Source: Enterobacter mori LMG 25706 (GTDB lineage Bacteria > Pseudomonadota > Gammaproteobacteria > Enterobacterales > Enterobacteriaceae). From it: DNA of 64,000 nucleotides. Position 1 is the stretch's first letter. Every line of letters starts with the position of its first letter. Shown one piece after another: positions 35,271-43,700 of the stretch. The notes under the pieces were generated by a model. The model had not been told where the DNA came from, did not search any database, and saw nothing but the letters and a program-made list of their open reading frames with translations. Location: positions 49,765-113,764 of the forward strand of contig NZ_GL890780.1 of assembly GCF_000211415.1 (NCBI RefSeq), in the 5' to 3' direction. The translations under genes were made by a program, and so were the position numbers.

Positions 35271-35331
35271 AATTCGCCAACCCGGCGAATTGCCCAGGAA
35301 TAACGCGATATTGTTCCAACACTGAAACAAT
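35271..35331. promoter_or_regulatory. Palindromes in the divergent control region of the cluster
   Basis: AATTCGCC-AACCC-GGCGAATT (35,271-35,291) and ATTGTT-N10-AACAAT (35,310-35,331) are perfect inverted repeats. The second fits the T-N11-A pattern of LysR-type sites. They are good candidates for control by the LysR regulator encoded at 36,820-37,734. Confidence 0.5.
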
Positions 35332-35423
35332 GCGGTGAAAATTTCTCTGCCGATTGCGAAGCCTCTTATTACACGACATCCTTGGCCTAAATTTATGACA
35401 CCAGTGTGGTGCAGGGAGAATGA

Positions 35424-36203
35424 ATGATGAATAAGAAAGTCGCGTGGAATGGTCAGGTTCAGCCGGAAGCGATTAACGTATTATCGGCGGAAGGCGGAAT
35501 GATTGTTTGCCCTACGAAAGTGGGTTATATCATTATGACCTCGGATAAAGAGGGGCTTGAGAGAAAATTCGAAGCGAAACAGCGAAACCGTAATAAACCC
35601 GGCGTGGTATTGTGCGGCAGTATGGAACAGCTGAAATCGCTGGCGGAAATGAACCCGGAAATTGAGGCATTTTATCAGGCACACTGGGATGCAGACGTAT
35701 TACTGGGCTGTATTTTGCCGTGGCGAGAAGATGCCATCGCCAGATTGCCTGATAACGGCCTGAAAGATCTGATGATGGACGGCAGAAAAACCAGCTGCTT
35801 CGTGATTAAATTTGGTAAACCCGGTGAAATGATTGCCAAAGAGCTGTGGGAAAAACATCAAAAATTCTCTTTTGCCAGCTCGGCGAATCCGTCAGGCAAA
35901 GGCAACCGCGGCATGGTGGAGTTCATTGGGGAACGCATCGAAGCGCGTGCAGACGTAATTATTTGTGCCAACGAGTACGTTAAGTCTATTCAGCCTGATG
36001 AAACCCAGGAGAGTCGCTATGAACAAGGCGTCATGGTGTCAATGGTAGACAGTGAAGGGAAACTGGTTCCTGAACAGGGTAGTGCCCGAAAAGTGACCCC
36101 TTGCCCGGTATTAATTCGCAAAGGTCTCGACGTCAATAAAATTATTAACTTCATGTCAGCCCAGTTTAATACCTGGGACTATCGCCACGGCGATTATTAT
36201 TAA
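35424..36203 (+). CDS. Sua5/YrdC-domain protein, copy 2, with C-terminal extension
   Basis: The 259-residue protein has the YrdC core (MIVCPTKVGYIIM, the EAKQRNRNKPGVVL nucleotide loop and FASSANPSGKGN with the S-x-N motif), then about 90 further residues ending NTWDYRHGDYY. The extension is not the normal Sua5 C-terminal domain and I do not recognise it. GGGAG precedes the start; ATG at 35,424 or 35,427 are both possible. It is transcribed divergently from the PEBP-led operon. It may carbamoylate or adenylate a cluster intermediate; that is inference. Confidence 0.8.
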   Translation: MMNKKVAWNGQVQPEAINVLSAEGGMIVCPTKVGYIIMTSDKEGLERKFEAKQRNRNKPGVVLCGSMEQLKSLAEMNPEIEAFYQAHWDADVLLGCILPWREDAIARLPDNGLKDLMMDGRKTSCFVIKFGKPGEMIAKELWEKHQKFSFASSANPSGKGNRGMVEFIGERIEARADVIICANEYVKSIQPDETQESRYEQGVMVSMVDSEGKLVPEQGSARKVTPCPVLIRKGLDVNKIINFMSAQFNTWDYRHGDYY

Positions 36204-36230
36204 TATTTCGGGTTTAACCACGTCATAGGG

Positions 36231-36836
36231 ATGTCGATAATTATGTCATTTATAGACAAGGCCATTACCGTATTGCGTAATAGCGGGATCATACTGATCC
36301 CTACCGATACCCATTTTGCACTGGCGGCCGATCCTGACAGCCCGGACGCCATGGAAAAATTGACGCTGTTAAAAAGATCGCCCGGTACGAGAGAGATGAC
36401 GTTTTGCTTCTGCGAACTGGCTGATATATGGGAATGGGTGGATGTCAGCCCGTGGCAAAGAAGCAAAATTGAAATGCTCAGCCGGGCCTGCTGGCCCGGC
36501 ACCCTGAAAATCAGCCTGCGAAAGAAACAGCGAGCCGGTTTTCTTCCCGGCGCAGGCGATATTCTTCCGGTCGTCTGCGTGAAAAACAGTCAGATGCGAA
36601 CCATCATCAGCCGGTTAGGCAGGCCTTTGGCGGTCATCCCGGCAGGATATCCGCAGGCTGAGGGCGATCTTGTGAGTTTTACGCTCGCCCGGGAAGACAT
36701 GGGAGACCGCGTCGATCTGGTCGTCCCGTCCAACTGCAAAAATCCCAGCCGTACCGCCACCACGCATATCTCTTTGCTGGATGACAACGTCTCGATCCTT
36801 CGTCATGGCGAGCTGGATATCAGTAGCCTGCTTTGA
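36231..36836 (+). CDS. Sua5/YrdC-domain protein, copy 3, degenerate active site
   Basis: The 201-residue protein has the fold markers IILIPTDTHFALAADP, LKRSPGTREMTF and the C-terminal VSILRHGELD also seen in copy 1. The S-x-N motif of copies 1 and 2 is replaced by AVIPAGYPQAEG, so the adenylate site is altered. It might be a regulatory or partner subunit, or bind another substrate. The start could also be the ATG at 36,243. It follows copy 2 after 27 bases and overlaps the convergent LysR gene by 17 bases. Confidence 0.78.
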   Translation: MSIIMSFIDKAITVLRNSGIILIPTDTHFALAADPDSPDAMEKLTLLKRSPGTREMTFCFCELADIWEWVDVSPWQRSKIEMLSRACWPGTLKISLRKKQRAGFLPGAGDILPVVCVKNSQMRTIISRLGRPLAVIPAGYPQAEGDLVSFTLAREDMGDRVDLVVPSNCKNPSRTATTHISLLDDNVSILRHGELDISSLL

Positions 36837-37734
36837 CCTCAGCTCCGGTGATAAGCTGCTGAAGTTCGTCGCTAAAACGCTTAATGCCTGACGTCATCGT
36901 ATTTTTATTTTTTGACAGCAGCCAGACTTTATATTCATCCATCTGCCAGCCGGGTAAAAGCCGGACCAGTTTTCCGGTGGCGAGACTTTCTCGCGCAATG
37001 TAATTGGGCAAGTAGGCAATGCCCAGACCGGAAAGTGCCATGCTGATCAGCGCCACGCTGTTATTACTCCTGAAGCGGCTATGGACGTCAATATTGACCT
37101 TCTGTTTCTCTTTTCCGAACGGCAGCGAAACCGTACGAGCCACACCACGGAACAGGATGTAGTTATGGGCGGGGAGATCGCTCGGGGTCTGGACAGGACG
37201 CATCCGGGAGATAAAGTCAGGGGTGGCATACAGCCCCCACTGGATGGAGCATAAAAATTTGGTATGCTCATGCGTTGGCGTGTCCTGAGCCACGATGATG
37301 GACAGATCGTACGGGCTCTCTTTGATATCCACCGCTTTATCGGATAAATCGAGATCGACGTTGGCCATAATATTTCGTTCTAAGTAAGCATTTAAAGCTG
37401 GCACAACATACTCTTTTCCGAACGTCACCGGAGCAAGTATTTTTATTGTCCCCGCCGGCTCCTCATAATAATCCCGTATAAACCGTTCTGCAGAACGCAG
37501 CTCATTCAATATTTTGAAGCAGTGTTGATAGTAGCTCAACCCCAGCTCCGTAATCTCTATTTTCCGGGTGGTACGCTTAAGCAGCATTGCACCAATACGT
37601 TTTTCCAGCGTTGAAATATCCCGGCTAACTGACGACTTCGACATTCCCAAAGAGAGTGCGGCCTCGGTGAAGCTCAGGGTTTCGACGACACGCGCGAAAA
37701 CCACCATCGGAATTAAATTCTCGATTTTTTCCAT
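36820..37734 (-). CDS. LysR-family transcriptional regulator
   Basis: The 304-residue protein has the N-terminal winged helix of the family (FARVVETLSFTEAALSLGMS, KSSVSRDISTLEKRIGAMLL), a linker helix and a type 2 periplasmic-binding-like effector domain. It lies between the YrdC-domain genes and the divergent MFS gene and is the likely regulator of the whole cluster, with an effector related to the product or precursor. The palindromes at 35,271-35,331 and hairpins at 37,823-37,912 are candidate targets. Confidence 0.9.
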   Translation of the reverse strand: MEKIENLIPMVVFARVVETLSFTEAALSLGMSKSSVSRDISTLEKRIGAMLLKRTTRKIEITELGLSYYQHCFKILNELRSAERFIRDYYEEPAGTIKILAPVTFGKEYVVPALNAYLERNIMANVDLDLSDKAVDIKESPYDLSIIVAQDTPTHEHTKFLCSIQWGLYATPDFISRMRPVQTPSDLPAHNYILFRGVARTVSLPFGKEKQKVNIDVHSRFRSNNSVALISMALSGLGIAYLPNYIARESLATGKLVRLLPGWQMDEYKVWLLSKNKNTMTSGIKRFSDELQQLITGAEVKAGY

Positions 37735-37822
37735 TCTACAATCTGCACCCGATCAGCAAACGTCACCCGACAATTAGTCGCAAAAGTCCTTACTAGCGTC
37801 AAGTGAAAAATTTCCAGCGTGC

Positions 37823-37912
37823 CGCCCTTTGTGCGTTTTTTATTAACGCAAAGAGGGCGTGTTGATATTTTTTCTCATCGACGCAAGGATATATTTTCGT
37901 CGAAAAATGAGA
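37823..37912. promoter_or_regulatory. Two adjacent long inverted repeats between LysR and MFS genes
   Basis: CGCCCTTTGTGCGTT (37,823) pairs with AACGCAAAGAGGGCG (37,845), with two mismatches. About 14 bases later CTCAT-CGACG (37,874) pairs with CGTCG and ATGAG across an AT-rich loop. In a 328-base AT-rich gap they may be binding sites or leader hairpins. Confidence 0.5.
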
Positions 37913-38062
37913 GAAGCCGGCAGGTGAATATCCACGCACTAAAAGAAAAATATCTGGTTTTTTATGCTTTATTTATTGCTTCTGAATACGAATTAAATAT
38001 TTAAATCCGCTAATTTCCCACTAGCATAACGACTCAGGGTGAATGTTACTAGAGGGTTAACA

Positions 38063-39481
38063 GTGAGTGAATGCATAGTTTCAGGAACACAGTGGGGGGC
38101 ACAAAACCCCATCCGCGAGGACGATCTTGCGGCAAGGATCGATGCCTTACCGGCTTCCGCCGGGCTTTGGCGATTCATCGCCTTGCTGTCTCTTGGCGGT
38201 TTTTTTGAGCTTTACGATCTGTTTCAAACTGGCTATATCAGCGCCGGGCTCATTGCTGATGGGATCTTTCATACCGGGCAGCAGGGTGTGTTCGGTATGG
38301 CCGACCAGGCCGCATTTGCTTCCGCGACCTTTCTGGGGCTCTTTATCGGTGCCAGCCTGCTGAGCCCCTATGCTGACCGCATTGGCCGACGCGCGACCTT
38401 TATGTATGCCCTGCTCTGGTACGGGCTGTTTTCCCTCGTCATGGCGTTTCAGCATCAGGCGGAATGGGTGATCTTTTTCCGTTTTATGGTGGGGATCGGG
38501 CTCGGCGTTGAACTGGTGACCATTGATACCTATCTGACAGAGTGGGTACCCGCTCACCTTCGCACCCGCGCATTTGCTTTCGCCTTTTTCATTCAGTTTC
38601 TCTCCGTTCCTGCCGTGGCGCTGATGTCGTGGTGGCTGGTCCCGCAGACGTGGTTTGGCCTGAGCGGATGGCGGTTCGTGGTGATTGCCGGCGCGCTGGC
38701 GTCCATCGTCATCTGGCTTGTACGTAAGGGGCTGCCGGAATCGGCACGCTGGCTGCTGCCGCAAAAGCGCTATCTGGAGGTGAGAAACGTCATGCATGAG
38801 ATGGAAAAACGCTGCGGTGCCGACGAGCAGGCTGATTTCCCTCTCCCTGCCGGGCAGCACAGCGACCAGTCTTCCCTCAAGGGCAGATTTAAGGACATCT
38901 GGTCCCCGCGCTACCGTGGCCGGGTTGTCATGCTGGTGGTGATGAATATCTTTCAGGCGATCGGCTTTTTTGGCTTCGGAAACTGGCTCCCTGCCCTGCT
39001 GTCCGGCAACGGGACATCGGTCACGCACAGCCTGCTGTATGCCTTTTTCATCACGCTGGCCTATCCTCTCGGCGCGCTCATCTGTAGCCGCTATGCCGAT
39101 CGGATGGAAAATAAATGGCAAATCGTCTTGTCCTGTCTGACCACGGTCATCTTTGGTTCGCTGTTCGCGCTTCAAAGCAACCCGCTGCTGTTGATTGCCT
39201 GCGGCTTCTTTATTACCTGGTCCAATGCCTGGCTGACCTACAGCTACCACTCCTATCAGTCTGAGATTTTCCCCACCCGTATTCGGGCTCGCGCGGTCGG
39301 CTTTTGTTATTCCTTTAGCCGTTTATCCACCGTATTCAGCAGTATAATTATCGGTCTTATCTTGCAATATAGCGGCTCGACGGCGGTCATTGCCTTCATT
39401 GTAATAAGTATGCTGATTGTGATGCTGACCATTGGTATTTTTGGCCCCAACACGCGCGGTATCGATTTGGAAAATATTTAA
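38063..39481 (+). CDS. MFS transporter of the metabolite:H+ symporter type
   Basis: The GTG at 38,063 is chosen because AGAGGG precedes it by six bases; 38,039 would add eight residues. The product has 472 residues and about twelve membrane segments. The loops PYADRIGRRATFM and SRYADRMENKW are repeated motif-A sequences. VGIGLGVELVTIDTYLTEWVP and SYQSEIFPTRIRARAVG are typical of the YaaU/NiaP/ShiA-like group of organic-acid and sugar transporters. It might import a precursor or export the product of the adjacent cluster. Confidence 0.85.
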   Translation: MSECIVSGTQWGAQNPIREDDLAARIDALPASAGLWRFIALLSLGGFFELYDLFQTGYISAGLIADGIFHTGQQGVFGMADQAAFASATFLGLFIGASLLSPYADRIGRRATFMYALLWYGLFSLVMAFQHQAEWVIFFRFMVGIGLGVELVTIDTYLTEWVPAHLRTRAFAFAFFIQFLSVPAVALMSWWLVPQTWFGLSGWRFVVIAGALASIVIWLVRKGLPESARWLLPQKRYLEVRNVMHEMEKRCGADEQADFPLPAGQHSDQSSLKGRFKDIWSPRYRGRVVMLVVMNIFQAIGFFGFGNWLPALLSGNGTSVTHSLLYAFFITLAYPLGALICSRYADRMENKWQIVLSCLTTVIFGSLFALQSNPLLLIACGFFITWSNAWLTYSYHSYQSEIFPTRIRARAVGFCYSFSRLSTVFSSIIIGLILQYSGSTAVIAFIVISMLIVMLTIGIFGPNTRGIDLENI

Positions 39482-39498
39482 TCACCGTGACTAATAAA

Positions 39499-39526
39499 AT
39501 GCCGTCTCACGCCAGGTGAGCGGCAT
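39499..39526 (+). terminator. Stem-loop after the MFS gene
   Basis: ATGCCG-T-CTCAC / GTGAG-C-GGCAT forms a strong stem with a five-base loop 17 bases after the stop. It lacks a clean T run, so termination is likely but not certain. Confidence 0.6.
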
Positions 39527-39665
39527 CCATGATTATTTCTGCTGCCCCGGAAATAATAGCCCCGTCATGGCATCTCCCTTTTTACAGTTTTTTCCTAAAG
39601 CCGCTTCGCTTCGTCTGTGACATGCTGAATCACGCTCATAACCGATAACGTTAAATGAGGATATT

Positions 39666-40022
39666 ATGAAAAAAACAATTATCGCATTATCTGCCATTCT
39701 GCTGGCTTCCCCCGTTTTTGCTGCGACCACACATGCAACTGACGACACTGTCGCCGCGGCGAAAGCAAACGCCAACGACGCGAAGCAAAAACTGCACGAA
39801 GAGCAGAACAAAGGTGAAGAACTGAAGCTGAAAAACGAGCATGCCGCAGAAGGTAAAAGCGAAAGCTTTGGCAGCAAGGTCAGCGAAGACTCCCAGAAAG
39901 CCTGGCATAAAACCAAAGAAGGCACCGAAAAGGGGTGGGATGCCACCAAAGAAGGTGCTGAGAAAGGCTGGAATAAAACCAAACAGGGTGCCAGTGAGTT
40001 AGAAAAGAAAGTCACTGAGTAA
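39666..40022 (+). CDS. Exported Lys/Glu-rich repeat protein, LEA-like
   Basis: The 118-residue product has a clear signal peptide (MKKTIIALSAILLASPVFA). The mature part is almost wholly charged helix. Near the C terminus an 11-residue unit is repeated: KTKEGTEKGWD, ATKEGAEKGWN and KTKQGASELEK. Such 11-mers occur in LEA-type desiccation and stress proteins that form amphipathic helices on membranes or shield proteins. An AGGA ribosome site precedes it and a strong terminator follows. A periplasmic stress role is inference. Confidence 0.7.
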   Translation: MKKTIIALSAILLASPVFAATTHATDDTVAAAKANANDAKQKLHEEQNKGEELKLKNEHAAEGKSESFGSKVSEDSQKAWHKTKEGTEKGWDATKEGAEKGWNKTKQGASELEKKVTE

Positions 40023-40032
40023 TCCCCAAAGA

Positions 40033-40055
40033 GGCCGCGTTAGCGGCCTTTTTTT
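40033..40055 (+). terminator. Rho-independent terminator
   Basis: GGCCGC-GTTA-GCGGCC followed by T7. Confidence 0.92.
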
Positions 40056-40760
40056 GTCTCTCCGAACAAAGACGCAAGATACCCGCGTGGCGTGCAGAAA
40101 AAGATCGGTGTTGCTATCAACCGAATGTATTTACCCTTCTCTCAACGACGTTTAGCGCTCTCTAATTAGCAGAAATTTGTCTGCACATCAGAATATATTT
40201 TATTACTTCAAAAACATAATATATCTTACATCAAAAATGTTACCCTAACTTAAACACGAATTAAGTAACCATAAATAATATAATTTAAAATAAAGGGTAA
40301 CTTTCTTTCTGCCGCATTAATTTACTTCTTAAGAAACGTTCAAAAAGATGTCAGGCTTTAATAAAAAACCTTCAAAAACAGAGCATTAATTATTTGCATT
40401 GATAATTAACATCAATATATTAATGCCAACTTCACAATATCCACCTGTATTTACAGCAGCTTAATTTGCATATCGAGACTTTTCTGACTATATCATTTTC
40501 ATACCGTTTCGGATTAATTCCTCTATTAATTACAGGGTTATCTAGAGCACAAAAAAAAGAATACGCAATATTTTCCATCAAATAAATAGATTCGCTCTGA
40601 TGTTGCCACTCTATATCCTGGCGGGCATCGTTCGCTCTAAAAAAAATACGGTGAGTACTGCTTAATTGCAGTGACTCCGCCGGGGGCGCGCTTTTCCCTT
40701 CATAAACAGATGGCTCATCTTGCACGCCGTTCACGACAACTCGTCTGGAGTAATGACTAA
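40056..40760. other. Long AT-rich leader region upstream of bapA
   Basis: About 700 bases with strongly AT-rich sequence from 40,190 to 40,460. A 100-residue minus-strand frame (40,432-40,734) has no family features and a poor start, and I do not accept it. The region is the natural place for the bapA promoter and for binding of curli/biofilm regulators or H-NS. Confidence 0.5.
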
Positions 40761-43700
40761 ATGAGCCAAATCTCTGTTATATCGAAACTTACTGGCGTGG
40801 AAACCACCACAGAGGGCACCCAGGTTACGCTGAGCCATTCCTCTATCGTGGAGCTACACGTAGAGCGAACCGATATTTCTCATTTCGCCCGTAGCGGTAA
40901 CGATCTGGTGGTGACGCTGCACTCCGGCGAGGTGATCACCCTGAAAAACTTCTACGTCACGGATGCCCAGGGCGTGAGCCAGCTGGTCCTGGAAGAGAGT
41001 GACGGCGCGCTGTGGTGGATTGAAGACCCTACCGGGGCCGCCACATACGAATCAATCGCCTCCACGGACGTATTACTTGCCGCGTCAGGGAGTGATGCAG
41101 GCGGTGCCGCCGTCTGGCCATGGGTGCTGGGTGGTCTTGCGGTAGCGGGTGGGATTGCCATCGCGGCGGGCACCGGCGGAGGAGGTGGCGGCGACGATGA
41201 TGACAACAGCAACCCCGGCAATCCGGGCACGCCGACGGATCCCGATACCACGGCGCCAACCGCGCCAACCAACTTACAGTTCTCCGACGATGGCAAAACC
41301 GTCACGGGTACCGCGGAGCCGGGCAGCACCGTCACGCTAAAAGATGCCGACGGTAACGTGGTCGGCACCGGAAAAACGGGCAATGATGGCAAATTTACCA
41401 TCGTGCTGGATAAGCCCCTGACCAACGGCGAGGTGATCACCGCTACCGCGACGGATTCATCCGGTAATACCAGCCAGGCCGGGCACGTCACCGCGCCCGA
41501 TACCACCGCACCGGATGCGCCCACCAATCTGCAGGTATCGGATGACGGCACCACCGTCACGGGTCGCGCTGAACCGGGCAGCACCGTCACGTTAAAAGAT
41601 GCCGACGGCAACGTGGTCGGCACCGGGAAAGCAGGCAGCGATGGCACATTCACAATTGAACTGGGTAAACCGCTGACCAACGGCGAGCAGCTTACCGCCA
41701 CCGCGACGGACACCGCGGGCAACACCAGCCAGCCTGGTCAGGTCACCGCTCCAGACTCCACCGCGCCAGATGCGCCAAACCTTCTCATCGTAAACGATAA
41801 TGTCGGCACGGAAACGGGCCCGCTGGACAATGGCCAGCGCACTGACGACGCCCGCCCTACCCTCAGCGGCATTGGCGAAGCCGGAACCACCCTCACCATT
41901 TACGATAACGGCACCCAGATCGGCACCACCAAAGTGGATGCTAACGGCAACTGGAGCTTTACCCCAGCAGGCAATCTCGCCAACGGAAGCCACACCATCA
42001 CGACCACGGCAACCGATGCGGCGGGCAACACCAGCGCGCCATCGACCGCAGTGACCTTTATCGTCGATACCGTCGCCCCGGCGGCGCCGGTCGTCATCAG
42101 CGTTGTTGATGATGTCGCCCCCATTACCGGTACGCTGGGCAATGGCAGCAGTACCAACGATCCGCGGCCACAGCTCACCGGTACCGCAGAAGCAGGCTCG
42201 ACCGTCACCATTTATGACGGCACCATCGCGATCGGTACCGCCGTGGTAGCCGCTAACGGAAGCTGGACGTTTACGCCCTCCGTGAACCTCAGCGAAGGCA
42301 GCCATCAGCTGACCGTGCGTGCCACCGACGTCGCAGGCAACACCGGCCCAGCCTCCCCGGCGTTTACCCTTACCGTGGATCTCACCGCACCGTCAACGCC
42401 GTCTGCATTCGTGGTTAATGATGATACCGGAAGCCTCAAAGGTGCCATCAGCGCAGGACAGTTTACGGATGCCTCACAGCCGCGTCTGACGGGCAGAGGT
42501 GAACCTGGCAGCACCATTACCGTTTACGATAATGGCGCGCTCGTAGGGACTGCCACGGTGCAGCCTAACGGCACCTGGAGCCTGACCCCGACATCACCTC
42601 TTGCAGAAGGCGCGCACTCGATTACGGTGCGTGAAACCGATGCGGCAGGCAACCAGAGCGGCCTGTCTCAGCCGATTAATTTCATCGTTGACACCACACC
42701 GCCGGATCAACCCGTCATTTCTCTGAATCCGGCTGGCACGCAGATTACCGGCACCGCCGAGCCCAACAGCAGCATTGTGATCACCAACAGCGACGGAGAC
42801 GTCATTGGCCGTACGACCACGGACGGCAACGGTAACTTTGTTGCCACGCTTACCCCTGCGCAAACCAACGGCCAGCTGATCTCCGTGGTGGCGTCTGACG
42901 CTGCTGGTAACCAGAGCACGCCAGCGACCGCTACCGCGGCCGATACCACCCCGCCAGCCCTGCCCGGCAACCTCGTGGTGTCCGACGATGGTCAAAGCGT
43001 CAGCGGGACGGCAGAACCGGGCAGTACCGTCACCATTAAAGCCCCGGATGGCACAGTCATCGGCGAAACGACAGCCACTGGCGACGGGACCTTTAACACG
43101 CCAATCAGCCCGGCCCAGACAAACGGCGAAGTGCTGACGGTTATCGCAACCGATGACAGCGGTAACGTTAGCCTGCCGGCTACGGCCACTGCACCTGATT
43201 CGACGCCACCTCTCGCGCCGGATAACGTCGTCGTGTCCGGTGACGGCACAACGGTCACGGGCACCGCTGAACCGGGCAGTACGGTGACTATTCGTGAAGG
43301 TAACGTCACGGTGGGTCAAGGCAAAGCCAATGATGACGGTAGCTTCAGCGTCACGCTCACGCCGCCAAAAGCCAACGGCGAAAGTTTGACCGCAGACGCC
43401 ACCGACGCCGCAGGCAACACGGGGCCAACAACCCCTACCGTTGCGCCGGACATCACGCCTGCGCAAACGCCGGTGATTATTTCCGTGGTGGATGATGTGC
43501 AGGCCACCACGGGTCCTGTCGCCCAGAATGGCCTCACTAACGACCGGACGCCTACCATCAACGGGACGGGTGAACCCGGTACAACCATTACCGTTACCAG
43601 CGGCAGCACCGTCATCGGTACCGTGACCGTTCCGGCGTCCGGCGAATGGAGCATTACCCCAACCGCACCGCTGCCTGATGGCGGTTACGTCCTGACGGCA

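Noticed and set aside
38147..39250. A 367-residue minus-strand frame opposite the second MFS gene
   Set aside because: Its composition (His, Gln, Arg and Pro rich) is that of a shadow frame, and the + strand frame is an unmistakable MFS protein.
40432..40734. Minus-strand 100-residue frame upstream of bapA
   Set aside because: Poor start, no family features and position in the bapA leader; kept only as part of the intergenic description.
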